From NCBI RefSeq assembly GCF_007644035.1, contig NZ_VMTV02000471.1, positions 62,001 to 126,000 of the forward strand: DNA of 64,000 bases. Reading direction: 5' to 3'. The notes beneath the pieces are model-generated. The model worked only from the letters and a program-made list of their open reading frames with translations, was not told the origin of the DNA and searched no databases. Both the position numbers and the translations under genes were made by a program. The DNA comes from Vogesella mureinivorans. GTDB taxonomy: Bacteria > Pseudomonadota > Gammaproteobacteria > Burkholderiales > Chromobacteriaceae. This document shows positions 34,489 through 43,521 of this stretch, piece by piece (position 1 is the first letter of the stretch; each line of letters begins with the position of its first letter).

Positions 34489-35571
34489 ATGGCTCACAGC
34501 GACGCAGATATCCTGGCATCCCTCGCCACCCTTATCGACCCGGACACCGGCAAGCCCTACCGCAAAGGCCTGGCCATTGCCTGTAACGACAGCAGCCGCC
34601 TGGCGCTCAGCGTCAAACTGCCCTACCCGGCCAAAAGCCGCTTTGCCGAGATCGGCGCGCTATTTACCGAAGCGCTGGCCCCGTTTGCCGACGGCCGCCC
34701 GGTAGAAGTAGACGTCAGCAGCCAGATCACCAGCCACGCCGCCCAGCGCGGTGTACCACTGCTGCCTGGCGTGAAAAACGTGATTGCGGTGTCGTCCGGC
34801 AAGGGCGGCGTGGGTAAATCCACCACCGCGGCCAACCTGGCACTGGCGCTGGCAGCCGAAGGCGCGCGCGTGGGCATACTGGACGCCGACATCTACGGCC
34901 CGTCGCAGCCGCTGATGATGGGCCTGCAGGGCCAGAAGCCCGAGGTGGTGGAAGGCAAGCTCAAGCCGCTGGAAGCACACGGCGTGCAAACCATGTCCAT
35001 CGGCTACCTGGTAGACGACGACCAGGCCATGGTATGGCGCGGCCCCATGGTGAGCCAGGCGCTGCAGCAGCTGCTCAACGACACACTGTGGGATGAGCTG
35101 GATTATCTGGTGATCGACATGCCACCGGGCACCGGCGACATCCAGCTGACGCTATCGCAAAAGGTACCGGTGACCGGCGCCATCGTGGTGACCACGCCGC
35201 AAGACATCGCACTGATCGACGCCAAGAAAGGCCTGAAGATGTTCGAGAAGGTGGGCGTACCCATTCTCGGCATTGTGGAAAACATGGCCATGCACGTGTG
35301 CAGCCAGTGCGGCCACGAAGAACACATCTTCGGCCACGGCGGTGCCGACAAGATGAGCGCGCAATACGGCGTGGACGTACTGGGCTCGCTGCCGCTGGAC
35401 CTGTCCATCCGCCTGTCTACCGACGAAGGCAAACCCACCGTGGTAGCCGAGCCGGGCGGCAAGCTGGCCGCCCGCTACCAGCAAATCGCCCGCCGCGTGG
35501 CGGTGAAGGTAGGCGACAAGGCGCGTGATTTCTCCAGCAAGATGCCGAAAATCGTCATCCAGAACAGCTAG
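34489..35571 (+). CDS. apbC: Iron-sulfur cluster carrier ATPase ApbC/Mrp
   Basis: Start ATG 34489 (MAHSDADILASLATLIDPDT) is chosen because it matches the normal beginning of the family; in-frame ATG 34423 and TTG 34411 would add 22-26 residues. The product is 360 aa. An N-terminal MIP18/DUF59-like domain covers about 1-85. The P-loop has the deviant Walker A SSGKGGVGKST (around 102-112), then DADIYGPSQP. The CxxC cluster-binding site is CSQC (around 271-274). It carries 4Fe-4S clusters to apo-enzymes. murI follows after 9 bp, so the two are likely co-transcribed. Confidence 0.95.
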   Translation: MAHSDADILASLATLIDPDTGKPYRKGLAIACNDSSRLALSVKLPYPAKSRFAEIGALFTEALAPFADGRPVEVDVSSQITSHAAQRGVPLLPGVKNVIAVSSGKGGVGKSTTAANLALALAAEGARVGILDADIYGPSQPLMMGLQGQKPEVVEGKLKPLEAHGVQTMSIGYLVDDDQAMVWRGPMVSQALQQLLNDTLWDELDYLVIDMPPGTGDIQLTLSQKVPVTGAIVVTTPQDIALIDAKKGLKMFEKVGVPILGIVENMAMHVCSQCGHEEHIFGHGGADKMSAQYGVDVLGSLPLDLSIRLSTDEGKPTVVAEPGGKLAARYQQIARRVAVKVGDKARDFSSKMPKIVIQNS

Positions 35572-35580
35572 GGCACACGC

Positions 35581-36369
35581 ATGATCGGCATGTTCGATTC
35601 CGGCCTGGGCGGCCTGTCGGTATGGCGCCAGCTACGCCACGCCCTGCCACAGCAGGATGTGGTGTACCTGGCCGACCAGGGCTACTGCCCCTACGGCGAG
35701 CGCAGCCAGGCCGAGCTGATTGCCCGCGCCGAGGCCATTACTGCCTGGCTGCTGGCACAGGGCGCGCAGCTGCTGCTGATCGCCTGCAATACCGCCACCA
35801 GCGCCGCCGCCCGCCACCTGCGCGAACGCTACCCGCAGCTGCCCATTGTCGGCATGGAACCCGCCATCAAGCCCGCCGTACAGGCCAGCCAGAGCGGCCG
35901 CGTGGGCGTACTGGCCACCCACGCCACGCTGCAGGGTGACAAGTTCCGCCAGCTGGTGGCACAGTTTGCCGGCGATACCTTGGTGGTGCCGCAGGCGGGC
36001 AAAGGCTTTGTCGAGCTGGTAGAAGCCGGCGAGCTGGACAGCGAGCGCAGCCGCGCCGTAGTTGGCCGCGCGCTGGCCCCGCTACTGGAGCAAGGCGTAG
36101 ACCACGTGGTACTGGGCTGTACCCACTACCCGTTTCTGGCACCGCTGATCCGCCAGCTGCTGCCGCCGCATATCGACATCATCGACCCCACCGACGCGGT
36201 CATCCGCCAGACGCTGCGGCTGATGCAGCAACACGGCCTGCCCGCCGCCAGCGGCCCGGCAGCGCACTACCGTTTTGCCAGCACCGGCCAGCCCGGCAAT
36301 ATGGCGCACTTTCTGCAGCACACCCTGGGTACCCCGGCGCAGGTGGAATACCTCGATCTGCCCGGCTAA
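35581..36369 (+). CDS. murI: Glutamate racemase
   Basis: 262 aa. Converts L- to D-glutamate for peptidoglycan. FDSGLGGLSVW holds Asp7 and Ser8; the two catalytic cysteines lie in ACNTATS (around 69) and GCTHYPFL (around 180). Product length is typical. It is 9 bp downstream of apbC, and a strong hairpin terminator follows 22 bp after the stop. Confidence 0.95.
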   Translation: MIGMFDSGLGGLSVWRQLRHALPQQDVVYLADQGYCPYGERSQAELIARAEAITAWLLAQGAQLLLIACNTATSAAARHLRERYPQLPIVGMEPAIKPAVQASQSGRVGVLATHATLQGDKFRQLVAQFAGDTLVVPQAGKGFVELVEAGELDSERSRAVVGRALAPLLEQGVDHVVLGCTHYPFLAPLIRQLLPPHIDIIDPTDAVIRQTLRLMQQHGLPAASGPAAHYRFASTGQPGNMAHFLQHTLGTPAQVEYLDLPG

Positions 36370-36391
36370 CCCCGGCACTCCCCCAACAGCA

Positions 36392-36415
36392 GGCCCGGGC
36401 ACACCCCGGGCCTTT
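36392..36415 (+). terminator. apbC-murI terminator
   Basis: GGCCCGGG/CCCGGGCC stem with a CACAC loop, then TTT. Confidence 0.85.
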
Positions 36416-36568
36416 GGCTTTTCAGCACCGCTTACAACTGATGTCATGCAGCTGGATTGACAGAAAAAAACTAAGGTTTTATCCGCCACCGCCGATAAGC
36501 AAACATGGGGCAGCACACGGCAACGCCAGTGAATGCAAGGCCCCGGGGCAAGGCAGGAGGCTTACATC

Positions 36569-36793
36569 ATGGGTAATCTCAGCTGGTGCGCCGCAGTGCG
36601 CGGGCAGGACGCTTATCACCAGGCCACTGCCATGCTCAAAGCAATTGAAGAACATAAACAGGCTATAGCCAGGCTGGAAACCAGCCTGGCAACACTGGGT
36701 GACATCGTGGATTTGGCACGCGTAGACCGCATGGCCGCCCAGCTACTGGTAGAAGAGCGCCTATCAATAAGCGACCACAAACAGAGCGGTTAA
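36569..36793 (+). CDS. 74-aa hypothetical helical protein
   Basis: ATG 36569 is preceded by AGGAGG with 8-nt spacing, which fixes the start. MGNLSWCAAVRGQDAYHQAT is followed by a helical, coiled-coil-like segment with heptads of Leu, Ile and Ala. I see no membrane segment or known motif. It stands alone between two terminators. Confidence 0.6.
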   Translation: MGNLSWCAAVRGQDAYHQATAMLKAIEEHKQAIARLETSLATLGDIVDLARVDRMAAQLLVEERLSISDHKQSG

Positions 36794-36835
36794 ACCGCCT
36801 ACCATAGTCTGATACCGCAAGGTGCCAACTATAAC

Positions 36836-36863
36836 GGCCAGCCCTGGCAACAGGGTTGGCCGC
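36836..36863 (+). terminator. Terminator of the 74-aa gene
   Basis: GCGGCCAgCCCTG-like left arm and CAGGG-TTGGCCGC right arm around GCAA, followed by TCTTCTTT. The right arm contains one exact GGTTGGCCGC. Confidence 0.65.
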
Positions 36864-36882
36864 TCTTCTTTGTGGTTACCCG

Positions 36883-37710
36883 CTAGCGCAGCTGCGGGTA
36901 GCTCAGCCAGGCCAGGTGCAGCACATTAAACCCCGTATGCAGCAAGACAGCGTAAGCCAGCCGGCCGGTAGCGGCATACAGCAGCGCGTACGCGGCGCCA
37001 GCCAGCGTGGCCACCAGCGCCCACAGCACGCCACCGGGCACATGCACCAGGCCAAACAGCGCAGCGGATAACAGGCAGCGCTGCCACAGCGGCCAGCGTG
37101 CCGCCGCCGCAAACACGCCCTGCCGAAACAGCGCCTCTTCCGGCAAAGACACCAGCAGCAGGTTGGCCGCCAGCCACGGTAGCCACCAGGCCGGCCATTT
37201 GGGCTGCCACGTCAGCAGCCCACTCGCCATTGCCAGCCCCAGCGCGGCCAACAGGCAGGCTGCGCACGCAAGCAGCCATTGACCCCGCTTTGCCACCCCT
37301 GGCAAAGCCACGCGCGGCAGGCACAGCAGCAGCCACAAGCCGGCTAGGCCCTTATCCCAGTGCCAGTACAGGGTGTAGGGCTTGCTGTTGTCAGCCAGCG
37401 CGCCCTGCCACCAGCGCGGCGGGTAAAAGCCGGGCAAGGCGTGCAGCGCCAAAGCCAGTATCAGCACCACCGCTGCCAGCCACGGCCAGCGCGCCTGCGG
37501 CCAACGCTGGCACAGCCAGGCGGCCAACCCCAGCAGCAGGTAGGCCAGGCACGCCTGCACCCCTAACACACCCGCCCACAGCGCCATGGCGGAGGCTGGC
37601 AGCGCCATGCCCAGCGCTAGCCGGCGGCGCCCGGCCAGGGCCGCCAACAGGGAGATCGCCAAAAGCGTAAAGGCAGCCAGCACGGGCCAATCGGGGACGG
37701 TATAAGGCAT
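36883..37710 (-). CDS. CPBP-family intramembrane metalloprotease
   Basis: 275 aa, about eight membrane helices. The family motifs are present: EExxxR in LPEEALFRQGVF (around 188-193), a catalytic His in LFGLVHVPGGVL and another in LHTGFNVLHLAW near the C-terminus. CPBP (CAAX-protease and bacteriocin-processing) proteins are membrane Glu/His proteases. Substrates in Gram-negative bacteria are mostly unknown. The gene is monocistronic and convergent with the small gene to its left. Confidence 0.85.
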   Translation of the reverse strand: MPYTVPDWPVLAAFTLLAISLLAALAGRRRLALGMALPASAMALWAGVLGVQACLAYLLLGLAAWLCQRWPQARWPWLAAVVLILALALHALPGFYPPRWWQGALADNSKPYTLYWHWDKGLAGLWLLLCLPRVALPGVAKRGQWLLACAACLLAALGLAMASGLLTWQPKWPAWWLPWLAANLLLVSLPEEALFRQGVFAAAARWPLWQRCLLSAALFGLVHVPGGVLWALVATLAGAAYALLYAATGRLAYAVLLHTGFNVLHLAWLSYPQLR

Positions 37711-37763
37711 GGCGGGGTAAGAAAACGGTAAAGCGCGCCAGTGTAGCGCAAGGCAAAAGCACT

Positions 37764-37790
37764 GCGGCCAACCTTGGGCAGGTTGGCCGC
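37764..37790. terminator. GGTTGGCCGC inverted-pair hairpin
   Basis: GCGGCCAACC (37764-37773) and GGTTGGCCGC (37781-37790) with a 7-nt loop, 26 bp downstream of the metY stop on the minus strand. No long T-tract follows, so termination may be weak. Confidence 0.6.
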
Positions 37791-37816
37791 AACGGTACTG
37801 CAGTCAGGGTGGCGAG

Positions 37817-39100
37817 TTACGCCTGGCGCACAGCGGCGTCCAGCGCCTGCACCACGTCGGCCAGGATATCGTCCACGTGCTCGATACCGATGGACAGGCG
37901 GATCAGCTCCGGCTTCACGCCGGCACGCAGCTGCTCTTGCGGCGACAGCTGACGGTGCGTGGTGGATGCCGGGTGGCACGCCAGGCTCTTGGCGTCGCCA
38001 ATATTCACCAAGCGCGTCACCAGCTGCAGCGCATCGATAAAGCGGCCACCGGCCTCTACCCCGCCCTTGATACCAAACGACAGGATACCCGACGCGCGGC
38101 CGCCCATGTATTTGTCCACCAGCGGGCGGCTGGGGTGGCCTTCCAGCGCGGCGTACTCCACCCATTCCACGGCCGGGTGCTGCTGCAGGTACTGCGCCAC
38201 TTTCAGCGTGTTGTCGCAGATGCGGTCCAGGCGCAATGCCAGCGTTTCGATACCCAGCAGGATCTGGTGCGCGTTAAATGGCGAGATCGCCGCGCCCATA
38301 TTGCGCAGCGGCACCACGCGGGCGCGGGCAATGTAAGCCGCCGCGCCCAGCACTTCTACGTAGTTCACGCCGTGGTAGCTCACGTCTGGCGTGTTCAGGC
38401 GCACAAAGCGCTCTTTGTGCTCGCCCCACGGGAACTTGCCGCCATCCACGATGATGCCGCCAATGCTGGTACCGTGGCCGCCCAGGTATTTGGTCAGGCT
38501 GTGCACCACGATGTCGGCACCGTGCTCGAACGGGCGGCACAGGTAAGGCGACGGCACGGTGTTATCCACAATCAGCGGCAGGCCGTGCTTGTGTGCCTCG
38601 GCAGCAAAGGCGCCAAAGTCCACCACATTGCCCAGCGGGTTGCCGATGGATTCGCAGAATACCGCCTTGGTCTTGTCGTCCACGTTGGCCGCAATATCCT
38701 GCGGGCGCGCCGGGTCGATAAAGCGCACGGTAATGCCCAGCTGCGGGAAGGTGTGGGCAAACAGGTTATAGGTGCCGCCGTACAGCGTGCTGGTAGCAAT
38801 AATGTTGTCGCCGGCCTCGGCAATGGTCTGGATCGCATAGCTGATGGCCGCCATGCCGGACGCGACCGCCAGCGCGCCAATACCGCCTTCCAGCGCGGCC
38901 ACGCGCTTTTCCAGCACGTCGGTGGTGGGGTTCATGATGCGGGTGTAGATATTGCCCTGCACCTTCAGGTCGAACAGGTCGGCACCGTGCTGGGTGCTGT
39001 CAAAAGCGTAGCTGGTGGTCTGGTACAGCGGTACCGCTACGGCTTTGGTGGTCGGGTCGGGGCTGTAGCCCCCGTGTACGGCAAGCGTTTCCAGTTTCAT
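37817..39100 (-). CDS. metY: O-acetylhomoserine sulfhydrylase (PLP enzyme)
   Basis: ATG 39100 (MKLETLAVHGGYSPDPTTKA) is the standard family start; the open frame extends 47 codons further up without family character. 427 aa of the Cys/Met-metabolism PLP family. It makes homocysteine from O-acetylhomoserine and sulfide. SYAFDSTQHGADLFDLKVQG followed by YTRIMNPTTDVLE is typical of MetY; the PLP lysine is in HSLTKYLGGHG (around 203). O-succinylhomoserine sulfhydrylase (MetZ) is a less likely reading. The gene diverges from a cyclic-di-GMP gene. Confidence 0.92.
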   Translation of the reverse strand: MKLETLAVHGGYSPDPTTKAVAVPLYQTTSYAFDSTQHGADLFDLKVQGNIYTRIMNPTTDVLEKRVAALEGGIGALAVASGMAAISYAIQTIAEAGDNIIATSTLYGGTYNLFAHTFPQLGITVRFIDPARPQDIAANVDDKTKAVFCESIGNPLGNVVDFGAFAAEAHKHGLPLIVDNTVPSPYLCRPFEHGADIVVHSLTKYLGGHGTSIGGIIVDGGKFPWGEHKERFVRLNTPDVSYHGVNYVEVLGAAAYIARARVVPLRNMGAAISPFNAHQILLGIETLALRLDRICDNTLKVAQYLQQHPAVEWVEYAALEGHPSRPLVDKYMGGRASGILSFGIKGGVEAGGRFIDALQLVTRLVNIGDAKSLACHPASTTHRQLSPQEQLRAGVKPELIRLSIGIEHVDDILADVVQALDAAVRQA

Positions 39101-39290
39101 CTTTGTCGATCCCAATGGGTGATTATCACCGGCCGGCATCATGGCAGGCCGCAGGCCATACCTTAGCGTCATGCCGCCACAAGATAAAGCCTGTTTTTTG
39201 CAAAGCTTTGCAAGCCAGCTGGACATGCAGCGTCCAGGCAAGCTGCCCGCCAGCAGCTATGATTCAATAAAACAAGATAACGGGTTACCC

Positions 39291-41906
39291 ATGTTGCAAC
39301 GACACTTCCCGCTAGCACGCACCATCAGCCGCCAGATGTTCTGGCTGCAGGCATTGCTGGTCATCCTGCTGCTCAGTGCCATGACGTTCCTGCACTACTA
39401 CAGCGACGAACAAACGTGGCAGCTGGCAGAAGAAAGCCGCAGCCACGCGCGCGAACAACAACAGCTGGCAGACACCGTGTCACACCTGGGCGATCTGCAT
39501 AACCGGCTGATCCTGCTGGTAGAAGAACAAGAGGCCGGGCAGCTTGGCGCCACCGATATCATGCGGCGCAAGCTTAGTCTGCAACAAGCGCTGAACCGGC
39601 TTACGCGGAACACCCTGGCGCTGGGTGAGCAAAGCTGGCAAAGCCCAGGCCTGGCTAGTCTGGTACGCGATATCCAGGCCGACCTGATGCGCTACCACAC
39701 CCAGGCGGGCAAGCTGCTGCAACTGCTACCCAGCGAAACCGAGGCCGCAGAAGAACAGGCCCTGATCATCAGCCGCCAGGTAACCCATGACATGGAAAAA
39801 CTGCGCAAGCTGGCACGCCAGCAGCGCGAACTGTCCATCCGGCACTTCGAGGCCGGCCTGCAAGACACCCTGCACACTGGCCAGCGCATGCAAAACATTC
39901 TGCTGGGCCTGCTATTCGCCGCCCTGGGCTTGATAGGCTGGCGCATGCACCGCATTGGCAGCCAGCTGCAACGCACCGAAGCCTTATTGATGGCACTGGG
40001 CAACGGCGATACCCGCATAGAACCCCCGCCAGGCGATGCCCTGTTTCGCCCGGTGTTTGATGCACTGCGGCGCTTTCGCACCTTGCTGCTGAGCCAGCAA
40101 GCGCTGCTGGCCAGCAGTGAAGCCCAGCAGCAAAAGCTGGAACACATGGTGAACGAGCGCACCGCCCACCTGCAGCAAGCCAACCGCCAGCTGGAAGACG
40201 AAATCCGCCAGCGCCAGCAGGCAGAAAAGCGCCGCCGCCTGTACGAAATGGTGTTCGAGCACACCGAAGATGCCGTAATCATCACCACGCCCGATACCCA
40301 TATCGTGGCGGCCAACCCTGCCTATCAGATGATGACCGGCATGACACCGGACGAGCTGTACGGCAAGCGCCCGCCCATCACCCGCTCCGGCCACCACGAC
40401 CGCCAGTTTTACCAGCAGCTCTGGGCCCAGCTCTCCAGCGCCGGGCGCTGGCAAGGCGAAGTGGTGAACCGCCACACCGACGGCAGCCTGGTGCACGCCC
40501 TGCTCACCATCAATGCCGCCACCGAGCCCGATGGCTCGGTCACACACTATGTGGGCATTCTGTCCGACATTACCCAGCTCAAGCTGGCGGAAACCCAGCT
40601 ACGCCGGCTGGCCTACTACGACCCGCTCACCGCCCTGCCCAACCGCGTGCTGCTGAAAGACCGCCTGGCGCACGAGATCGACATTGCCCGCGAAGAAAAG
40701 CGCAGCTTTGCCACCATGCTGCTGGATCTGGACCGCTTCAAATACGTGAACGACACGCTGGGGCACAAAGCCGGCGACGAGCTGCTGATGGACGTGGCCG
40801 AACGCCTGCGCGGCACAGTGCGGCTGGAAGACACGGTAGCGCGGCTATCCGGGGACGAGTTTTGCATTATCGTGCGTGACTGCAGCCCCTCGCACGTGGC
40901 GCGCACCGCCGAGGCCATCGTCAGCGTGCTAAACCTGCCCTTCCGCCTGGAGGCACGCGACGCCGAGGTGGGCGCCAGCATCGGCATTGCCATGTTCCCC
41001 GGCGATGGCGAAAGCACCGAACACCTGATGAAAAATGCCGACGCCGCCATGTATCAGGCCAAGGCGCTGGGGCGTAACCGCTATTGTTTTTTCGAGCCTG
41101 CCATCGAGGCTCGGCTGCGTGACGAGATGGAGCTGTTCACCCAGCTGCGCCACGCCATCGAAGCGCAGCAGTTTGTGCTGCACTACCAGCCCGTCGTGCC
41201 GCTGGCAGCGGGGCTGGGCAGCTATGGCGAGGCGCTATTGCGCTGGCCTGGTGGTGGCAGCCAGGCCTCGCCGGGGGTGTTTATCCCGTTTGCCGAACAG
41301 CACGGCCTGATAGAAGGCATAGGGGATTTCGTACTGGAGGCCGCCTGCCGCTTTGTCGCGCTCAGCGTAGAACAAGGCCAGCCGCAGAGCATCAGCATTA
41401 ACCTGTCGGCACGCCAGCTGGCCATGAGCAACCTGCCCGAGCGGCTGGTGCAAGCGGTATCACAGCATGGCATACCCGCGTCTGCCATCGAGCTGGAGCT
41501 GACCGAATCGTCGCTGATCCAGAACCTGGAGGCCATTTCGGTCACGCTGACCCGGCTGCGCCAGGCGGGCTTTCGCATTGCCATTGATGACTTTGGCGCC
41601 GGCTACTCCTCGCTGAACTATCTGGTGGAGCTGCCGGTAGACAAGGTCAAAATCGACCAGCGCTTTATCTGGAGCCTGTTCAACAGCCCGCGCAACCAGG
41701 CCGTGGTGAAAGCGATTCTGTCGCTGGCACGGACCATCGGCATCCAGACCGTGGCAGAAGGCGTGGAAACCGCCGAACAGCTGGCGTTCCTGCAAGCGCA
41801 TGGTTGCCACTATGTGCAGGGCTATTACCTGGCCAGGCCCATGGGCCAGCAAGACTTTCTGGCCTTCCAGCAGCTAGGCCCTGCCAGCATGACGCCTGCG
41901 GGCTAA
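39291..41906 (+). CDS. Membrane-bound PAS-GGDEF-EAL cyclic-di-GMP protein
   Basis: ATG 39291 is preferred because the first membrane helix (about residues 15-33) then lies at the N-terminus. 871 aa: helix 1, a periplasmic helical domain, helix 2 (about 197-214), a coiled coil, PAS (about 315-430), GGDEF (about 440-600) and EAL (about 620-860). The diguanylate cyclase site reads SGDEF (521-525). The phosphodiesterase part keeps EALLRW, NLSARQL, ELELTES, IDDFGAGYSS and AEGVE, so it should be active. Both making and breaking of cyclic-di-GMP are possible. The periplasmic domain is probably an input sensor. Confidence 0.88.
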   Translation: MLQRHFPLARTISRQMFWLQALLVILLLSAMTFLHYYSDEQTWQLAEESRSHAREQQQLADTVSHLGDLHNRLILLVEEQEAGQLGATDIMRRKLSLQQALNRLTRNTLALGEQSWQSPGLASLVRDIQADLMRYHTQAGKLLQLLPSETEAAEEQALIISRQVTHDMEKLRKLARQQRELSIRHFEAGLQDTLHTGQRMQNILLGLLFAALGLIGWRMHRIGSQLQRTEALLMALGNGDTRIEPPPGDALFRPVFDALRRFRTLLLSQQALLASSEAQQQKLEHMVNERTAHLQQANRQLEDEIRQRQQAEKRRRLYEMVFEHTEDAVIITTPDTHIVAANPAYQMMTGMTPDELYGKRPPITRSGHHDRQFYQQLWAQLSSAGRWQGEVVNRHTDGSLVHALLTINAATEPDGSVTHYVGILSDITQLKLAETQLRRLAYYDPLTALPNRVLLKDRLAHEIDIAREEKRSFATMLLDLDRFKYVNDTLGHKAGDELLMDVAERLRGTVRLEDTVARLSGDEFCIIVRDCSPSHVARTAEAIVSVLNLPFRLEARDAEVGASIGIAMFPGDGESTEHLMKNADAAMYQAKALGRNRYCFFEPAIEARLRDEMELFTQLRHAIEAQQFVLHYQPVVPLAAGLGSYGEALLRWPGGGSQASPGVFIPFAEQHGLIEGIGDFVLEAACRFVALSVEQGQPQSISINLSARQLAMSNLPERLVQAVSQHGIPASAIELELTESSLIQNLEAISVTLTRLRQAGFRIAIDDFGAGYSSLNYLVELPVDKVKIDQRFIWSLFNSPRNQAVVKAILSLARTIGIQTVAEGVETAEQLAFLQAHGCHYVQGYYLARPMGQQDFLAFQQLGPASMTPAG

Positions 41907-41965
41907 GCTGCGGCCAACCCCTAGCGCACCGCCAGCGCTACGCCACCGAGCAGGCCTGAAAACAA

Positions 41966-41995
41966 AACCCCCTGCCGGGTAAGCGGCAGGGGGTT
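41966..41995 (-). terminator. Terminator of the CNNM/CorC-like gene
   Basis: AACCCCCTGCCG/CGGCAGGGGGTT, 12-bp perfect stem with a 6-nt loop, followed on the minus strand by TTTTG. It can also serve the GGDEF gene on the plus strand. A single GCGGCCAACC copy lies just before it at 41910. Confidence 0.85.
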
Positions 41996-42037
41996 CCGGA
42001 TGTGGCAGTACTGGCGAGCCAGTGCCTTGGCCGGGGG

Positions 42038-43339
42038 CTAGTCTGCTACAGGCGCCGGCGGCGGGGCGATCACCAGCACCTTGTCTACCCGGGTGCGGTC
42101 CATATCCATCACCTCAAAGCTGAAACCGTTCCACACCACCTTGTCGGCGGCGGTGGGTACGCGGCCCAGCATGAACATGACAAAGCCGCCCAGGGTCTGG
42201 AAATTACCCGACTCTTCACCCTCGATGCTGTCCAGCTCGAAGTGCTCTTTGAAGTCTTCCAGCGACATCATGCCGTCCACCAGCCAGCTGCCGTCTTCGC
42301 GCTGCACGATTTCGTCGTCGCCGTCACCGGCCTCGGTCGGCAGGTCGCCCACAATGGCTTCCATCACGTCGTTAATGGTGACCAGGCCTTCGATTTCGCC
42401 GTATTCGTCCACCACCAGCGCAGTATGGTTACGCGTGCGCTTGAACTGCTCCAAAAGCTGCATCGGGCTGATGGCTTCCGGCACGTACAGCGGCGGGCGC
42501 ACCGACTCGGCCAGTTTTACCGACTTGTCGTCCAGCAGGCGGTGCAGCAGGTCTTTGGCCTGCACCATGCCCAGTACGTTCTCGAAACCGCCTTTTACCA
42601 CCGGGTAGCGGGTAAATACGCTGCCACGAATGATCTTGAGGTTTTCTTCCAGCGGGTCTTCTACATCCAGCGCAATGATGTCCTTGCGCGGCGTCATGAT
42701 GGAGACCACCTTCTTTTCGTCCAGGCTGAAGATGTTTTCCACCAGCTCCTGCTCGGCGCGGTCGAAGATACCTTCGTCGGCACCCTGCTCCATCAGTACC
42801 TTGATTTCTTCTTCGGTAATGGACGGGTCTTTGTTCTTTTTTACCCCCAGCACACGCAGCACTGCCTCGGTAGACAGGCTCAGCAGGCGTACCACCGGCG
42901 AGGTCACGCGGGCCAGCAGCAGCATGGGGCGCGCCAGCACGGACGCCAGCACCTCGGGGTTTTGCATACCCACGCGCTTGGGTACCAGCTCGCCGATGAT
43001 CAGCGAGAAATAGGTAATCAGCATCACCGTGACGATAAGCGCAATGGGGCGGGCAAACTCGGCCAGTAGCGGGTTGGTTTCCAGATACGCTTGCAGCCGG
43101 TCGGCAATGGCGGCTTCACCAAAGGCACCGGACAGAATGCCGATCAGGGTAATGCCGATCTGGATGGTAGACAGGAAGCGGGTAGGCTCTTCTGCCAGCT
43201 TGAGCGCGGCAGCGGCGCCACGGTTGCCTTCGTCTGCCCACTGCTGCAAGCGAACCTTGCGCGAGGAGACGATAGCGATTTCGGTCATGGCAAAGATGCC
43301 ATTAAGGAGGAAAAGTACAACTAATATAAGCACGTCCAT
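42038..43339 (-). CDS. CNNM/HlyC-CorC family membrane protein
   Basis: 433 aa. Residues 1-180 are a DUF21/CNNM transmembrane domain starting MDVLILVVLFLLNGIFAMTE, with STIQIGITLIGILSGAFGE and LIIGELVPKR. A pair of CBS domains follows (about 205-325), then a C-terminal CorC/HlyC domain (about 340-425). Bacterial CNNM proteins are linked to magnesium export and cobalt resistance; some are called hemolysins for historical reasons. ATP or AMP binding to the CBS pair probably gates the channel. Confidence 0.9.
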   Translation of the reverse strand: MDVLILVVLFLLNGIFAMTEIAIVSSRKVRLQQWADEGNRGAAAALKLAEEPTRFLSTIQIGITLIGILSGAFGEAAIADRLQAYLETNPLLAEFARPIALIVTVMLITYFSLIIGELVPKRVGMQNPEVLASVLARPMLLLARVTSPVVRLLSLSTEAVLRVLGVKKNKDPSITEEEIKVLMEQGADEGIFDRAEQELVENIFSLDEKKVVSIMTPRKDIIALDVEDPLEENLKIIRGSVFTRYPVVKGGFENVLGMVQAKDLLHRLLDDKSVKLAESVRPPLYVPEAISPMQLLEQFKRTRNHTALVVDEYGEIEGLVTINDVMEAIVGDLPTEAGDGDDEIVQREDGSWLVDGMMSLEDFKEHFELDSIEGEESGNFQTLGGFVMFMLGRVPTAADKVVWNGFSFEVMDMDRTRVDKVLVIAPPPAPVAD

Positions 43340-43521
43340 TGGACAGGGTGAACACCATATAAAGAAGACGTCACCATTCTACATGCTGCCAGTTTTTTCG
43401 CCACTCCCGCCCCACCTGTCTGTATGCCATGAAAATGATGCATCAATCATTGGCAAGCCATATCCCAAGCACTATAAATAAAAACGCTGGGTCGATACCG
43501 CACCATTTTCAAGGAAATACC

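Noticed and set aside
43440-43520. A sigma-28-like promoter (TAAA and GTCGATA words) upstream of the lone chemoreceptor.
   Set aside because: Spacing between the two boxes does not fit the sigma-28 consensus, so I do not call it.
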